Positions 1-6,776 of a stretch of DNA of 9,272 bases are shown piece by piece. The DNA is from Micromonosporaceae bacterium (GTDB lineage: Bacteria; Actinomycetota; Actinomycetes; Mycobacteriales; Micromonosporaceae). The translations under genes and the position numbers were made by a program. Every line of letters starts with the position of its first letter. Positions within the stretch are counted from its first letter, which is position 1. The notes below the pieces were generated by a model. That model was not told where the DNA came from, ran no database searches, and was given only the letters and a program-made list of their open reading frames with translations. The DNA is taken from positions 1-9,272 of the forward strand of contig JADGHA010000142.1 in assembly GCA_019689695.1 (NCBI GenBank), in the 5' to 3' direction.

Positions 1-2
1 GG

Positions 3-21
3 AGTTGGGTATAAGAGACAG
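3..21 (+). other. Residual Tn5/Nextera mosaic-end adapter at the contig edge (artifact)
   Basis: Bases 3-21 match the Tn5 mosaic end AGATGTGTATAAGAGACAG at 17 of 19 positions, and the last 13 bases (GTATAAGAGACAG, 9-21) match exactly. This AT-rich string is out of character in a genome above 70 % GC and sits exactly at the sequence end. It is best explained as untrimmed library adapter. In the selD frame it is translated as GIRDR, a residue string typical of adapter read-through. Genomic sequence appears to begin at about base 22, where the reading continues as the normal SelD segment (L)PMELAAEAL. Confidence 0.88.
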
Positions 22-22
22 G

Positions 23-682
23 CCGATGGAGCTGGCGGCAGAGGCGCTGCGCGGCGGGCTGGAGGTGGCCCGGGCGGCGGGCTGCCATGTCGCGGGTGGG
101 CACAGCGTGGACGATCCCGAGCCCAAGTACGGCATGGCCGTCACCGGGGTCGCCGATCCGGACCGCTTGCTGCGCAACGATGCCGGCCGCGCCGGGCAGC
201 CGTTGACGTTGACCAAGCCGCTCGGCATCGGGGTGCTCAACAGCCGGCACAAGGCCACCGGCGAGCTTTTCCCGCACGCCGTCGCCGCGATGACCGAGCT
301 CAACCGGGACGCGGCGGCGGCGGCGCTGGCGGCGGGTGCGGTGTGCGCGACCGACGTGACCGGGTTCGGCCTGCTGGGGCACCTGCACAAGCTGGCGCGG
401 GCGAGCCGGGTCACCGCGGTGGTCGACGCGGCCAGTGTTTCCTATCTGGACGGTGCGCGGGAGGCGTTGCGCGCCGGGTACGTCAGCGGGGGCACCAGGC
501 GGAACCTGGCCTGGGTGCGGCCGTACCTGGACGCGCCCGGGGTGTCCGAGGACGAGCTGCTGCTGCTCGCCGACGCGCAGACCTCAGGCGGGCTCCTCGT
601 CGCCGGGGAGGTCCCGGGCTACCCGGTCGTCGGCGAGCTGGTCCCGGCCCGGGCCGACGGCACCACGCTCGTCGTCCGCTGA
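23..682 (+). CDS. selD: SelD, selenophosphate synthetase (selenide, water dikinase), 5' truncated by the contig end
   Basis: SelD uses ATP and selenide to make selenophosphate, the selenium donor for selenocysteyl-tRNA synthesis in the cytoplasm. The visible 220 codons are the C-terminal part of a protein usually near 340-350 residues. They include the signature GGHSVDDPEPKYG (codons about 27-39 of the fragment), LTKPLGIGVL, the segment DVTGFGLLGHLHKLARAS typical of the AIRS-type C-terminal domain, and DAQTSGGLLVA close to the end. The N-terminal catalytic Cys/Sec region is missing because the contig stops. The apparent TTG start at base 5 lies inside adapter and is not a real start. The stop is TGA at 680-682. 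The gene converges on the formate dehydrogenase operon, and its last 99 bp overlap the NrfD-like gene on the other strand. Its position next to a Sec-containing enzyme fits its role. Confidence 0.93.
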   Translation, partial: PMELAAEALRGGLEVARAAGCHVAGGHSVDDPEPKYGMAVTGVADPDRLLRNDAGRAGQPLTLTKPLGIGVLNSRHKATGELFPHAVAAMTELNRDAAAAALAAGAVCATDVTGFGLLGHLHKLARASRVTAVVDAASVSYLDGAREALRAGYVSGGTRRNLAWVRPYLDAPGVSEDELLLLADAQTSGGLLVAGEVPGYPVVGELVPARADGTTLVVR

Positions 683-1618
683 GCCGGCCGGCGCCCGCCC
701 CCCGGCGCCCCCGCCCGCGTCCGCTGCGCTTTGTTCCAGCCGTGCCCGCTGCGGCACGACGGTGTACCGGGGGTCCTTTGTGGAGGCTACGCCGGCCGCG
801 AAGATGCCGAACCGGGTCAGCGCCCCGGCCGCCAGCAGCGCGGCGCCGGAGAGCGCCGAGACCAGCCGGGCACGCCGTCGCCGGCTGTCGCGTCGGGCTC
901 CCCCGAGCACGGCGCCGGCGATCCCGGCCGCGGTGAGCGCCTGGCTGGCCCGCAGCAGTGCCCCGGCCCGCCCCGACCGGTAGGGCTCGCCGGTCAGGCC
1001 CAGCGTGCTCGCCAGCCGGTGCGAGGCGGCCAGCTCCATGGCCGCGCCGGCGACCGCGAGCCGCCGGGCGGGGCCGGCCTCGGCGGTGGGCGCGGCCAGC
1101 AGTCCCGCTCCGGCGGCGCTGGCCAGCGCACTGCCGGCGAACGCGAACGGCAGCTGGGGGTACGCCTCGTGCCAGGACGGCACCGCGGTGTCGGCCAGCA
1201 GGACGGCCGTGTACGTGGCGAGTGCCGGGGCCAGGCCGGCGGCGGCCAGCCCTGCCGCCCGGCCGGCGGCCGGCGCGACCCCGGTCAGCTCCGCGGCCGC
1301 GGCGAGCCCGGCGGCGGGGCCGAACGCGGTCAGCGTCCAGGTGCCGATCGACATCGGGGAGGTGGGTTTGACCACACGCAGCATGTGGTGGAAGCGCGCC
1401 GGCCGGCCGAGATCGTGGATGAGAAAGGCGGCGCCGGCGGCGACCGCGCCCAGCGCGGTCAGCCGGCCGGACCGGCGCAGGGCGGGCCGGCGGGTGAGGT
1501 CGGCGCCGGCGGCGAGCAGCGCGGAGCCGGCGGCCAGGCCGCCGCAGAACAGGTACGCCGGGATGTCCGGCCGCCAGACCGGCGTCTTGACGATCTGCCT
1601 GCCGTAGTAGGACTTCAT
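584..1618 (-). CDS. nrfD: NrfD/PsrC-type membrane subunit of formate dehydrogenase
   Basis: This is a 344-residue polytopic membrane protein of the NrfD/PsrC type, the expected quinone-reacting anchor that takes electrons from FdhB. About eight hydrophobic segments can be seen, roughly at residues 18-40, 52-70, 94-115, 121-143, 155-178, 186-206, 220-240 and 252-275. The family-typical stretch IHDLGRPARFHHMLRVVKP lies near residues 67-85, and the usual end of such proteins (DPRYTVVPQR) is at 282-291. The ATG start overlaps the fdhB stop in an ATGA arrangement and has a GGAGG ribosome site six bases upstream, so translation is probably coupled to fdhB. After residue about 295 comes a 49-residue Ala/Gly/Asp-rich tail. 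Its last 32 residues lie opposite the 3' end of selD. The tail looks like run-on coding after loss of an ancestral stop. No heme-b FdnI-type pattern was recognised. Confidence 0.88.
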   Translation of the reverse strand: MKSYYGRQIVKTPVWRPDIPAYLFCGGLAAGSALLAAGADLTRRPALRRSGRLTALGAVAAGAAFLIHDLGRPARFHHMLRVVKPTSPMSIGTWTLTAFGPAAGLAAAAELTGVAPAAGRAAGLAAAGLAPALATYTAVLLADTAVPSWHEAYPQLPFAFAGSALASAAGAGLLAAPTAEAGPARRLAVAGAAMELAASHRLASTLGLTGEPYRSGRAGALLRASQALTAAGIAGAVLGGARRDSRRRRARLVSALSGAALLAAGALTRFGIFAAGVASTKDPRYTVVPQRARLEQSAADAGGGAGGRAPAGSADDERGAVGPGRDQLADDRVARDLPGDEEPA

Positions 1619-2409
1619 GAGGAGCCTCCGACGAACGACGCCACCACCGCGGCGGCCATGGCGAGGGCGGCGAGGCCGGCGCGGCGCCACATGGCGGGCA
1701 GGTCCCGGGTGGTGACCACCGGGTCCGGTGGCAGCCCGTAGACCTCGGGGTCGTCGAGGAGCAGGAAGAACGCGCCGTCCCCGCCAACGCCGTCGGCCGG
1801 GTCGTGGCCGTACAGCCGGGCCTGCGCCACCCCCTCGCCGTGCAGCTGCTCCAGCCGGCGGGCGGCCCGGTCGCGCAGCTCGTCCAGCGGTCCATACTGG
1901 ATCGACTCGGTGGGGCAGGCGGTCGCGCAGGCCGGCATCAGGCCGCCGCCGCTTCCGGCCCGCCCGCCGTCGCCACCCGCGCGTATCCGGTCGTAGCACA
2001 TCGTGCACTTCCACGCCCGGCCATCGCCCTGGCGCTGGTCGATCACTCCGTACGGGCAGGCGGGGACGCAGTAGCCGCAGCCGTTGCAGATGTCCTCCTG
2101 CACGACAACCGTGCCGAACTCGGTCCGGAACAGCGAGCCGGTGGGGCAGACGTCCAGGCAGGCGGCGTGCGTGCAGTGCTTGCACACGTCCGACGACATC
2201 AGCCACCGCAGGTCGCCGTCGTGCGTCTGCTCGACGAAGGCGACGTGTCGCCAGGTGTTCGCGTCCAGCTGGCCGGTGTTGTCGAAGGACATGCCCAGCA
2301 GGTCCAGCCCGTCCGTGGGAATCGCGTTCCACTCCTTGCACGCCACCTCGCACGCCTTGCACCCGATGCAGATGCTGGTGTCGGTGAAGAAGCCCATCCG
2401 CTCCGCCAC
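1615..2409 (-). CDS. fdhB: Formate dehydrogenase iron-sulfur (beta) subunit
   Basis: This 264-residue electron-transfer subunit relays electrons from FdhA to the membrane subunit through four predicted [4Fe-4S] clusters. The Cys motifs in order are CIGCKACEVAC (residues 14-24), CKHCTHAACLDVCP, CNGCGYCVPACP, and CTMCYD with CATACP further on. A Gly-rich insertion separates CTMC from CATACP. A hydrophobic segment near the C-terminus (about residues 240-260) should be the single membrane helix, as in FdnH/FdoH-type subunits. Three in-frame starts are possible: GTG at 2415, which overlaps the fdhA stop, GTG at 2409, and ATG at 2397. I chose GTG 2409 because GGAAGG lies seven bases upstream. The gene follows fdhA with a 2-bp gap and overlaps the NrfD-like gene by 4 bp. 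Confidence 0.92.
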   Translation of the reverse strand: MAERMGFFTDTSICIGCKACEVACKEWNAIPTDGLDLLGMSFDNTGQLDANTWRHVAFVEQTHDGDLRWLMSSDVCKHCTHAACLDVCPTGSLFRTEFGTVVVQEDICNGCGYCVPACPYGVIDQRQGDGRAWKCTMCYDRIRAGGDGGRAGSGGGLMPACATACPTESIQYGPLDELRDRAARRLEQLHGEGVAQARLYGHDPADGVGGDGAFFLLLDDPEVYGLPPDPVVTTRDLPAMWRRAGLAALAMAAAVVASFVGGSS

Positions 2410-2411
2410 GC

Positions 2412-5400
2412 TCACCCCTTCCGTAGCCCGGCCCGCCGCAGGTAGCCGTCGACGTACCTGCGCAGCTCCGGCCCGGTCGGGCGCCGGCCGGGTCGCAGGT
2501 CGCAGGTGCCGACCTTGCTCTCCTGGATCAGGACGTTCGGGTCGAGCACGATCCCGAACAGGTCGTTGGCCGAGTCGCCCACGGACAGCCCGGCCCCTCC
2601 CCAGTGGTACGGCAGCCAGATCTGGTGGATCGTGCGGCCCGCCACCCTGAGCGGGGTGAGCCGGTCGGTGACCATCACCCGGGCCTCCACCACCGCCCGC
2701 GCGGTGACCACGTGCGCCCAGTCCAGATGGGACAGTCCCCGCTCGGCGGCCAGCTCCGGCGACACCTCGATGAACATCTCCGGCTGCAGCTCCGACAGGT
2801 ACTCCAGGTGGCGGCTCATCCCGCCGGCCGTGTGGTGCTCGGTCAGCCGGCTGACCGTGAAGACGTACGGGAACACCGCGCTGATCGGGTCGAGCGGGTT
2901 GTCCGGCCGCGGGTAGGTCTTGCGGGCCGGGTTGGACTGCTGCCGGTACAGCGGGTTGGCGACAGGCGACTCGGCTGGCTCGTAGTGGGTCGGCAGCGGA
3001 CCGTCGATCAGCCCGGTCGGCACGTACAGCCAGCCCTTCCCGTCGGACTGCATGACGAACGGATCGTCGCCGGCGATGGCGGCGACGCCGGTGGCGCCCA
3101 GCGGCGGCCGGTAGGACGGGTCCTTGTCCGCCTCGAAGTCCGGCACGTCGTGGCCGGTCCACCTGCCCTTCCCGGCGTCCCACCAGACGTACGCCTTGCG
3201 CGGGCTCCAGGGACGCCCGGATGGGTCGGCCGAGGCGCGGTTGTAGAGCAGGCGCCGGTTCATCGGCCACGCCCAGCCCCATTCGGCGGCCACCCAGCTC
3301 TGCTCCGCGCCGGGCCTGCGCCGTGCCGCCTGGTTCACGCCGCCGGCGAACACTCCACTGTAGATCCAACATCCGCAGGCGGTGGATCCGTCGTCCTTCA
3401 ACGCCGTGTACCCGGACACGGGCTCACCGCTGGCCACCTCGAACCCGTTGATCTCCCGGAGCACGGCCGTCGCGCTCGGCTCGTCGTGCTGCCCGGAGAC
3501 CGGGTAGTCCCAGGCCAGGTCCAGCACGGCGCGGTCGCGGGGCAGGGTGGACGCGGCCAGCTTCTGCCGGATGATGCGACCCAGGTGGTAGACGAACCAC
3601 AGCTCCGAGCGGCAGTCCCCGGGCGGGTCGACGGCCTTCTCCCGCCACTGCAGCAGCCGCTGCGTCTGGGTGAACGAGCCCTCCTTCTCCACATGGGACG
3701 CCGCAGGCAGGAAGAACACCTCGGTGCGGCACTCCTCCGGCACGAGCTCACCGGTGGCCACCTCCGGCCCGTCCTTCCAGAACGTGGCGCTCTCCACCAG
3801 GTACAGGTCGCGCACCACCAGCCAGTCCAGGTTCGCCATGCCCAGCCGCTGCGCACGGCCGTGCGCCGAGCCGACCGCCGGGTTCTGGCCGAGCAGGAAG
3901 TACCCCTTGACCTTCCCGTCGACCATGTTCAGCACCGTCTGGTACGTGCCGTGGTCGCCGGTCATCCGGGGCAGGTGGCCGTAGCAGTAGTCGTTCTCCG
4001 CGGTCGCCGCGTCGCCCCAGTACGCCTTCAGCAGGCTGACCGCGTACGCCCGGGCATCCGCCCAGAAGCCCTTCTGCCCCGGATGGCGGATCGCCGCCAC
4101 CCAGTCGGAGAAGCTGGCGTGCTGGGCGTGGTGCGGCATCGGCAGGTAACCGGGCAGCAGGTTGAACAGCGTCGGGATGTCCGTCGACCCCTGGATGCTG
4201 GCGTGCCCGCGCAGGGCCAGCACTCCCCCGCCGGGCCGGCCCACGTTGCCCAGCAGCAGCTGGATGATGGCGCCGGTGCGGATGTACTGGACGCCGACGG
4301 TGTGCTGGGTCCAGCCCACCGAGTAGACCAGCGCGCTGGTGCGCTCCCGCCCGGAGTTGCGGGTCCACGCCTGGCAGACCTCGAGGAACTTCTCCCGCGG
4401 CACACCGCAGACCCGCTCCACCATCTCCGGCGTGTACCGGGCGAAGTGCCGCTTGAGGATCTGGTAGACGCAGCGCGGGTGCCGCAGGGTCTCGTCCCGC
4501 TCGGTCCCGGCGGGGATGGGCGGGCCGTGCGACTCGTGCCGCAGCGGGCGTGCGGTCTCCCGGTCGGCGTCCGTGTCGCCGCTGTCCGGCGCGTGGCCCG
4601 CGTACTGCCAGCTGCCCGGGTCGTAAACGCCCTTCTCCGGGTCGAAGCCGGAGAACAGCCCGTCCAGGTCCTCGGTGTCCTGGTAGGACTCGTCCACAAT
4701 GGTGGCCGCGTTGGTGTAGGCCAGCACGTACTCCCGGAAGTCCAGCTCGTTGCCGAGGATGTAGTTGACCACCCCGCCGAGGAAGGCGATGTCCGTCCCG
4801 GCCCGGATCGGCACGTACGTGTCGGCCAGCGCGCTGGTCCGGGTGAACCGGGGGTCGATGTGGATCACCGTGGCGCCGCGCCGCTTCGCCTCCATCACCC
4901 ACTGGAAGCCGACCGGGTGGCACTCGGCCATGTTGGAGCCCTGGATGATGATGCAGTCCGCGTTCGCCAGGTCCTGCTGGAACGTGGTGGCGCCGCCGCG
5001 GCCGAAGCTGGTCCCCAGACCGGGAACCGTGGAGGAGTGTCAAATCCGGGCCTGGTTCTCGATCTGCAGCGCTCCCAAGGCGGTGAACAGCTTCTTGATG
5101 AGGTAGTTCTCCTCGTTGTCCAGAGTGGCCCCGCCGAGGCTGGCGATGCCCAGGGTGCGGTGCAGCGGTCGGCCCTGCTCGTCGACGTCCTCCCAGGTCT
5201 GCGCGCGGGCGGCGAGCACCCGGTCGGCGATCATGTCCATCGCCGTGGCCAGGTCCAGCTCCTCCCAGTCGGTGCCGTACGGCCGCCGGTAGAGCACCCG
5301 CCGCTGCCGCCGCGGGCTGGTGACCAGGCTCTTGCTCGCCGCGCCCTTGGGGCACAGCCGGCCACGCGAGATCGGGCTGTCCGGGTCGCCCTCGATCTGG

Positions 5401-5609
5401 GTGACCCGGCCGCCGGAGACGTAGACCCGCTGGCCGCAGCCGACCGCGCAGTACGGGCAGACCGACCTGGCCACCGAGTCGGCGGTCTCGGTCCGGGAGG
5501 TGAGCGCGGCGGTCCGGGGTGAGCGGACCGCCTCGCCGCGGCCGGTCGGGTCGTCGCCGGCGAGCTGCCGGTAGACCGGCCAGCCTTCGATCCAGCTGCG
5601 CACGCCCAT
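2412..5609 (-). CDS. fdhA: Selenocysteine-containing formate dehydrogenase catalytic (alpha) subunit, UGA read through
   Basis: This enzyme oxidises formate to CO2 at a Mo or W bis-pterin site. The ATG at 5609 is preceded by GAGG at good spacing. The frame stays open except for one TGA at 5042-5040 (codon 190), giving 1065 residues if it is read as Sec. The N-terminal [4Fe-4S] site is formed by Cys51, Cys54, Cys58 and Cys86, with RLCPKG at 84-89. The active site reads QIENQARI-Sec190-His191-SSTVPGLG, as in Sec/Cys formate dehydrogenases. The conserved active-site Arg is probably Arg467 in ALRGHASIQG. The C-terminal 150 residues form the dinucleotide-binding domain. An acidic, polar stretch at about 340-370 is probably a surface loop. 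There is no twin-arginine signal peptide, so export is not predicted. A gene finder that treats TGA as stop splits this gene into pieces at 5040-5609 and 2412-4931. It is the main gene of the operon. Confidence 0.95.
5010..5028 (-). promoter_or_regulatory. Bacterial SECIS hairpin directing Sec insertion at the fdhA UGA
   Basis: On the minus strand the sequence GGTTCCC-GGTCT-GGGGACC folds into a 7-bp stem (one G-U pair) with a five-base GGUCU loop. GGUCU is the apical-loop sequence of the E. coli fdhF SECIS that SelB binds. The loop begins exactly 18 bases after the UGA, the same spacing as in E. coli fdhF. The hairpin lies inside the coding sequence and encodes part of the conserved VPGLGTS segment. 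Confidence 0.9.
5040..5042 (-). other. In-frame UGA selenocysteine codon (Sec190 of FdhA)
   Basis: The TGA sits where this family carries Sec or Cys at the active site. It is followed at once by the conserved His codon CAC, and homologous protein sequence continues in frame on both sides (NQARI before, HSSTVPGLGTSFGRGG after). Codons 191-226 contain no further stop. Together with the SECIS hairpin and the adjacent selD this supports recoding, not a nonsense mutation. Confidence 0.94.
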
Positions 5610-5618
5610 GGCGCCGCC

Positions 5619-5852
5619 TCAGCGCAGCCGGGCGGTCAGGCCGCTGGCGAGGATCTCCGCCTCCAGGTCGGTCACCTCCACGCCGGACTCGGCGCGCAGC
5701 TCCGCCTGGGTGTAGATGATCTGCCCGCGGCCGGCCGGCGGGGCCTCGCGGGCGGCCATGACCTGCACGTCGCCGTCCACCAGGACGAGTACCGGATCAT
5801 CGTCACCGGACTGGGCCAGTGCCCGGATGTCGTCAGCGGTAACCGTCACCAT
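5619..5852 (-). CDS. Small hypothetical protein, first gene of the formate dehydrogenase operon
   Basis: This is a 77-residue acidic soluble protein with no membrane segment, signal peptide or cysteine motif, and I do not recognise the family. The pattern DPVLVLVDGDVQVM near residues 18-31 alternates hydrophobic residues like a beta-hairpin, and the C-terminal half looks helical. The ATG at 5852 begins MVTVTADDIRAL. A longer version starting at a TTG at 5885 would add 11 residues, including one Cys, but it is less likely. No clear ribosome site is visible for either start. Its TGA stop lies 9 bp before the fdhA ATG, and the GAGG of fdhA overlaps this junction, so the gene is almost certainly co-transcribed with fdhA. 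A role in assembly or regulation of the dehydrogenase is only inference from position. Confidence 0.7.
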   Translation of the reverse strand: MVTVTADDIRALAQSGDDDPVLVLVDGDVQVMAAREAPPAGRGQIIYTQAELRAESGVEVTDLEAEILASGLTARLR

Positions 5853-5885
5853 GGCCGCAGACTGCCCGCAACCGCCGCCGCTCAA

Positions 5886-6122
5886 ACAGTCGACGGGGCC
5901 GATTCTGTGCGCACGGGGCCGCCCACGCCCGGCGGGACGTTACGCAGAGTAGTTAACATTCCGCCCCTTGTGATCTTCTCTCCAGAATGGAACTATCTCT
6001 CCCGGCCGGCTGCACCCCGCAGTGGCGCTCCTGTACCCCGTGCTCGTTGCGTTCCACTGGGAAGCTGATGAACTACCGGGTTGGCGCTTCGCCGCCACCG
6101 GCCGTCCGACGGCGAGGCGGTC
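5886..6122. promoter_or_regulatory. Divergent intergenic region with an AT-rich core
   Basis: This gap separates the leftward formate dehydrogenase operon from the rightward GPP34/APC genes and should hold both promoters. Bases 5941-6000 are about 45 % GC (27 of 60), against well above 70 % in the flanking genes. The patch includes GTTAAC at 5952-5957 and a direct repeat TCTCTCC at 5977-5983 and 5996-6002, spaced 19 bp. No operator of a known regulator was recognised. Short ORFs through this stretch on both strands look like chance reading frames. Confidence 0.6.
5968..5996 (+). promoter_or_regulatory. Weak candidate promoter for the GPP34/APC genes
   Basis: TTGTGA (5968-5973) and AACTAT (5991-5996) are separated by 17 bp, the ideal spacing for a housekeeping sigma factor. 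The match to TTGACA is 4 of 6 and to TATAAT 3 of 6, so the evidence is weak. If it is real, transcripts would start near 6003 and leave a leader of about 120 bases before the GTG at 6123. Confidence 0.22.
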
Positions 6123-6749
6123 GTGTGGCTGGCTGACGACCTCTACCTCGTGGCTCATCACGACCACACCGGCCGGCCGCACCTGCACCCCCGTGCGATC
6201 CAGCTCGGGCTGGCCGCGGCCCTGCTCGGCGAGCTGATGCTCGCCGACCGGATCGCCGTCCAGCATGGCCGGATCTACGTGCGCAACCAGCAGCCGCCGC
6301 CGGACGCGCTGGCGCACACCATCCTGGACCGGCTCGCCGGTCAGCAGCCGCATTGCGACCTGCGGACAGAGCTGTCGGTCATCGGCGGCAGCGCCGCGCA
6401 GGCGGTCGCCCACCGGCTTGAACGCGCCGGCCTGGTGCACTACGTCCAGACCCGTCGCCTGACCCGCACCACCGGCCGCTGGGTCCCGACCGATCCCACC
6501 CAGGCGGCCTGGCGCACCGCCCGGCTACGCCAGCTGCTGTCCAGCCGCGACGAGGTGACCTGGCACGACGTCATCCTGGTCGCGCTGCTGTCGGCGATCG
6601 GGGCGGCCGGGCGCGTGCTGCGCGACGCCGATCCCCAGGCCCGCCTCCGGCTCAAGGGCATCCTGGCCCAGCTGCCCGGGTCCGTCGCGGAGCTGGTCAC
6701 GCACACCGAGGCCGCGGTGGGCAACGCCATCTTGGCGCAACGAAGGTAA
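6123..6749 (+). CDS. GPP34 (GOLPH3-like) family protein
   Basis: This 208-residue soluble protein has the layout of bacterial GPP34 proteins, relatives of the eukaryotic Golgi phosphoprotein GOLPH3. Their function in actinomycetes is not established; GOLPH3 itself binds phosphatidylinositol-4-phosphate at the Golgi membrane. Visible family features are the opening WLADDLYLVAHHDHTGRP, the helix LGLAAALLGELMLADRI with a following GRIYVR strand, HRLERAGLVHY with a basic hairpin and TGRWVPTDP, and the late helix VTWHDVILVALLSAIGA. I chose GTG at 6123 because it gives the family-like N-terminus and has GAGG five bases upstream. A TTG at 6081 would add 14 residues. There is no signal peptide or membrane helix, so it is cytoplasmic or a peripheral membrane protein. 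The permease gene begins 27 bp downstream, suggesting one transcript. Confidence 0.8.
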   Translation: MWLADDLYLVAHHDHTGRPHLHPRAIQLGLAAALLGELMLADRIAVQHGRIYVRNQQPPPDALAHTILDRLAGQQPHCDLRTELSVIGGSAAQAVAHRLERAGLVHYVQTRRLTRTTGRWVPTDPTQAAWRTARLRQLLSSRDEVTWHDVILVALLSAIGAAGRVLRDADPQARLRLKGILAQLPGSVAELVTHTEAAVGNAILAQRR

Positions 6750-6763
6750 CCCCCTCCACTCAC

Positions 6764-6770
6764 AAGGGAG
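6764..6770 (+). promoter_or_regulatory. Ribosome binding site of the APC permease
   Basis: AAGGGAG lies six bases before the ATG at 6777, a strong match to the anti-Shine-Dalgarno sequence. It fixes the start of the permease and lies within the 27-bp gap after the GPP34 stop codon. Confidence 0.8.
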
Positions 6771-6776
6771 CTCCGC

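Noticed and set aside
483..1895. A 470-codon minus-strand frame across the NrfD region
   Set aside because: It is an Arg-rich shadow. The overlapping frame at 584-1618 has proper hydrophobic segments, a GGAGG site and coupling to fdhB.
4931..5042. fdhA as a pseudogene broken by a nonsense mutation or frameshift
   Set aside because: The interruption is a single in-frame TGA at the known Sec site, followed by an intact frame and a SECIS hairpin; no frameshift is needed.
2604..5522. A 972-codon open frame on the plus strand opposite fdhA
   Set aside because: It is a high-GC shadow: the minus-strand frame encodes a clear FdhA with all expected motifs, and the antisense translation is Arg/Val/Gly/Pro-rich with no recognisable domain.
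6022..6237. A plus-strand ORF starting MALLYPVLVAFHW before GPP34
   Set aside because: It becomes Thr/Arg/Ser-rich noise where it overlaps the GPP34 frame. The matching family N-terminus lies in the other frame at 6123.
5940..6440. A 166-codon minus-strand ORF over the divergent promoter region and GPP34
   Set aside because: It has no recognisable domain or good ribosome site and lies opposite the GPP34 coding sequence.
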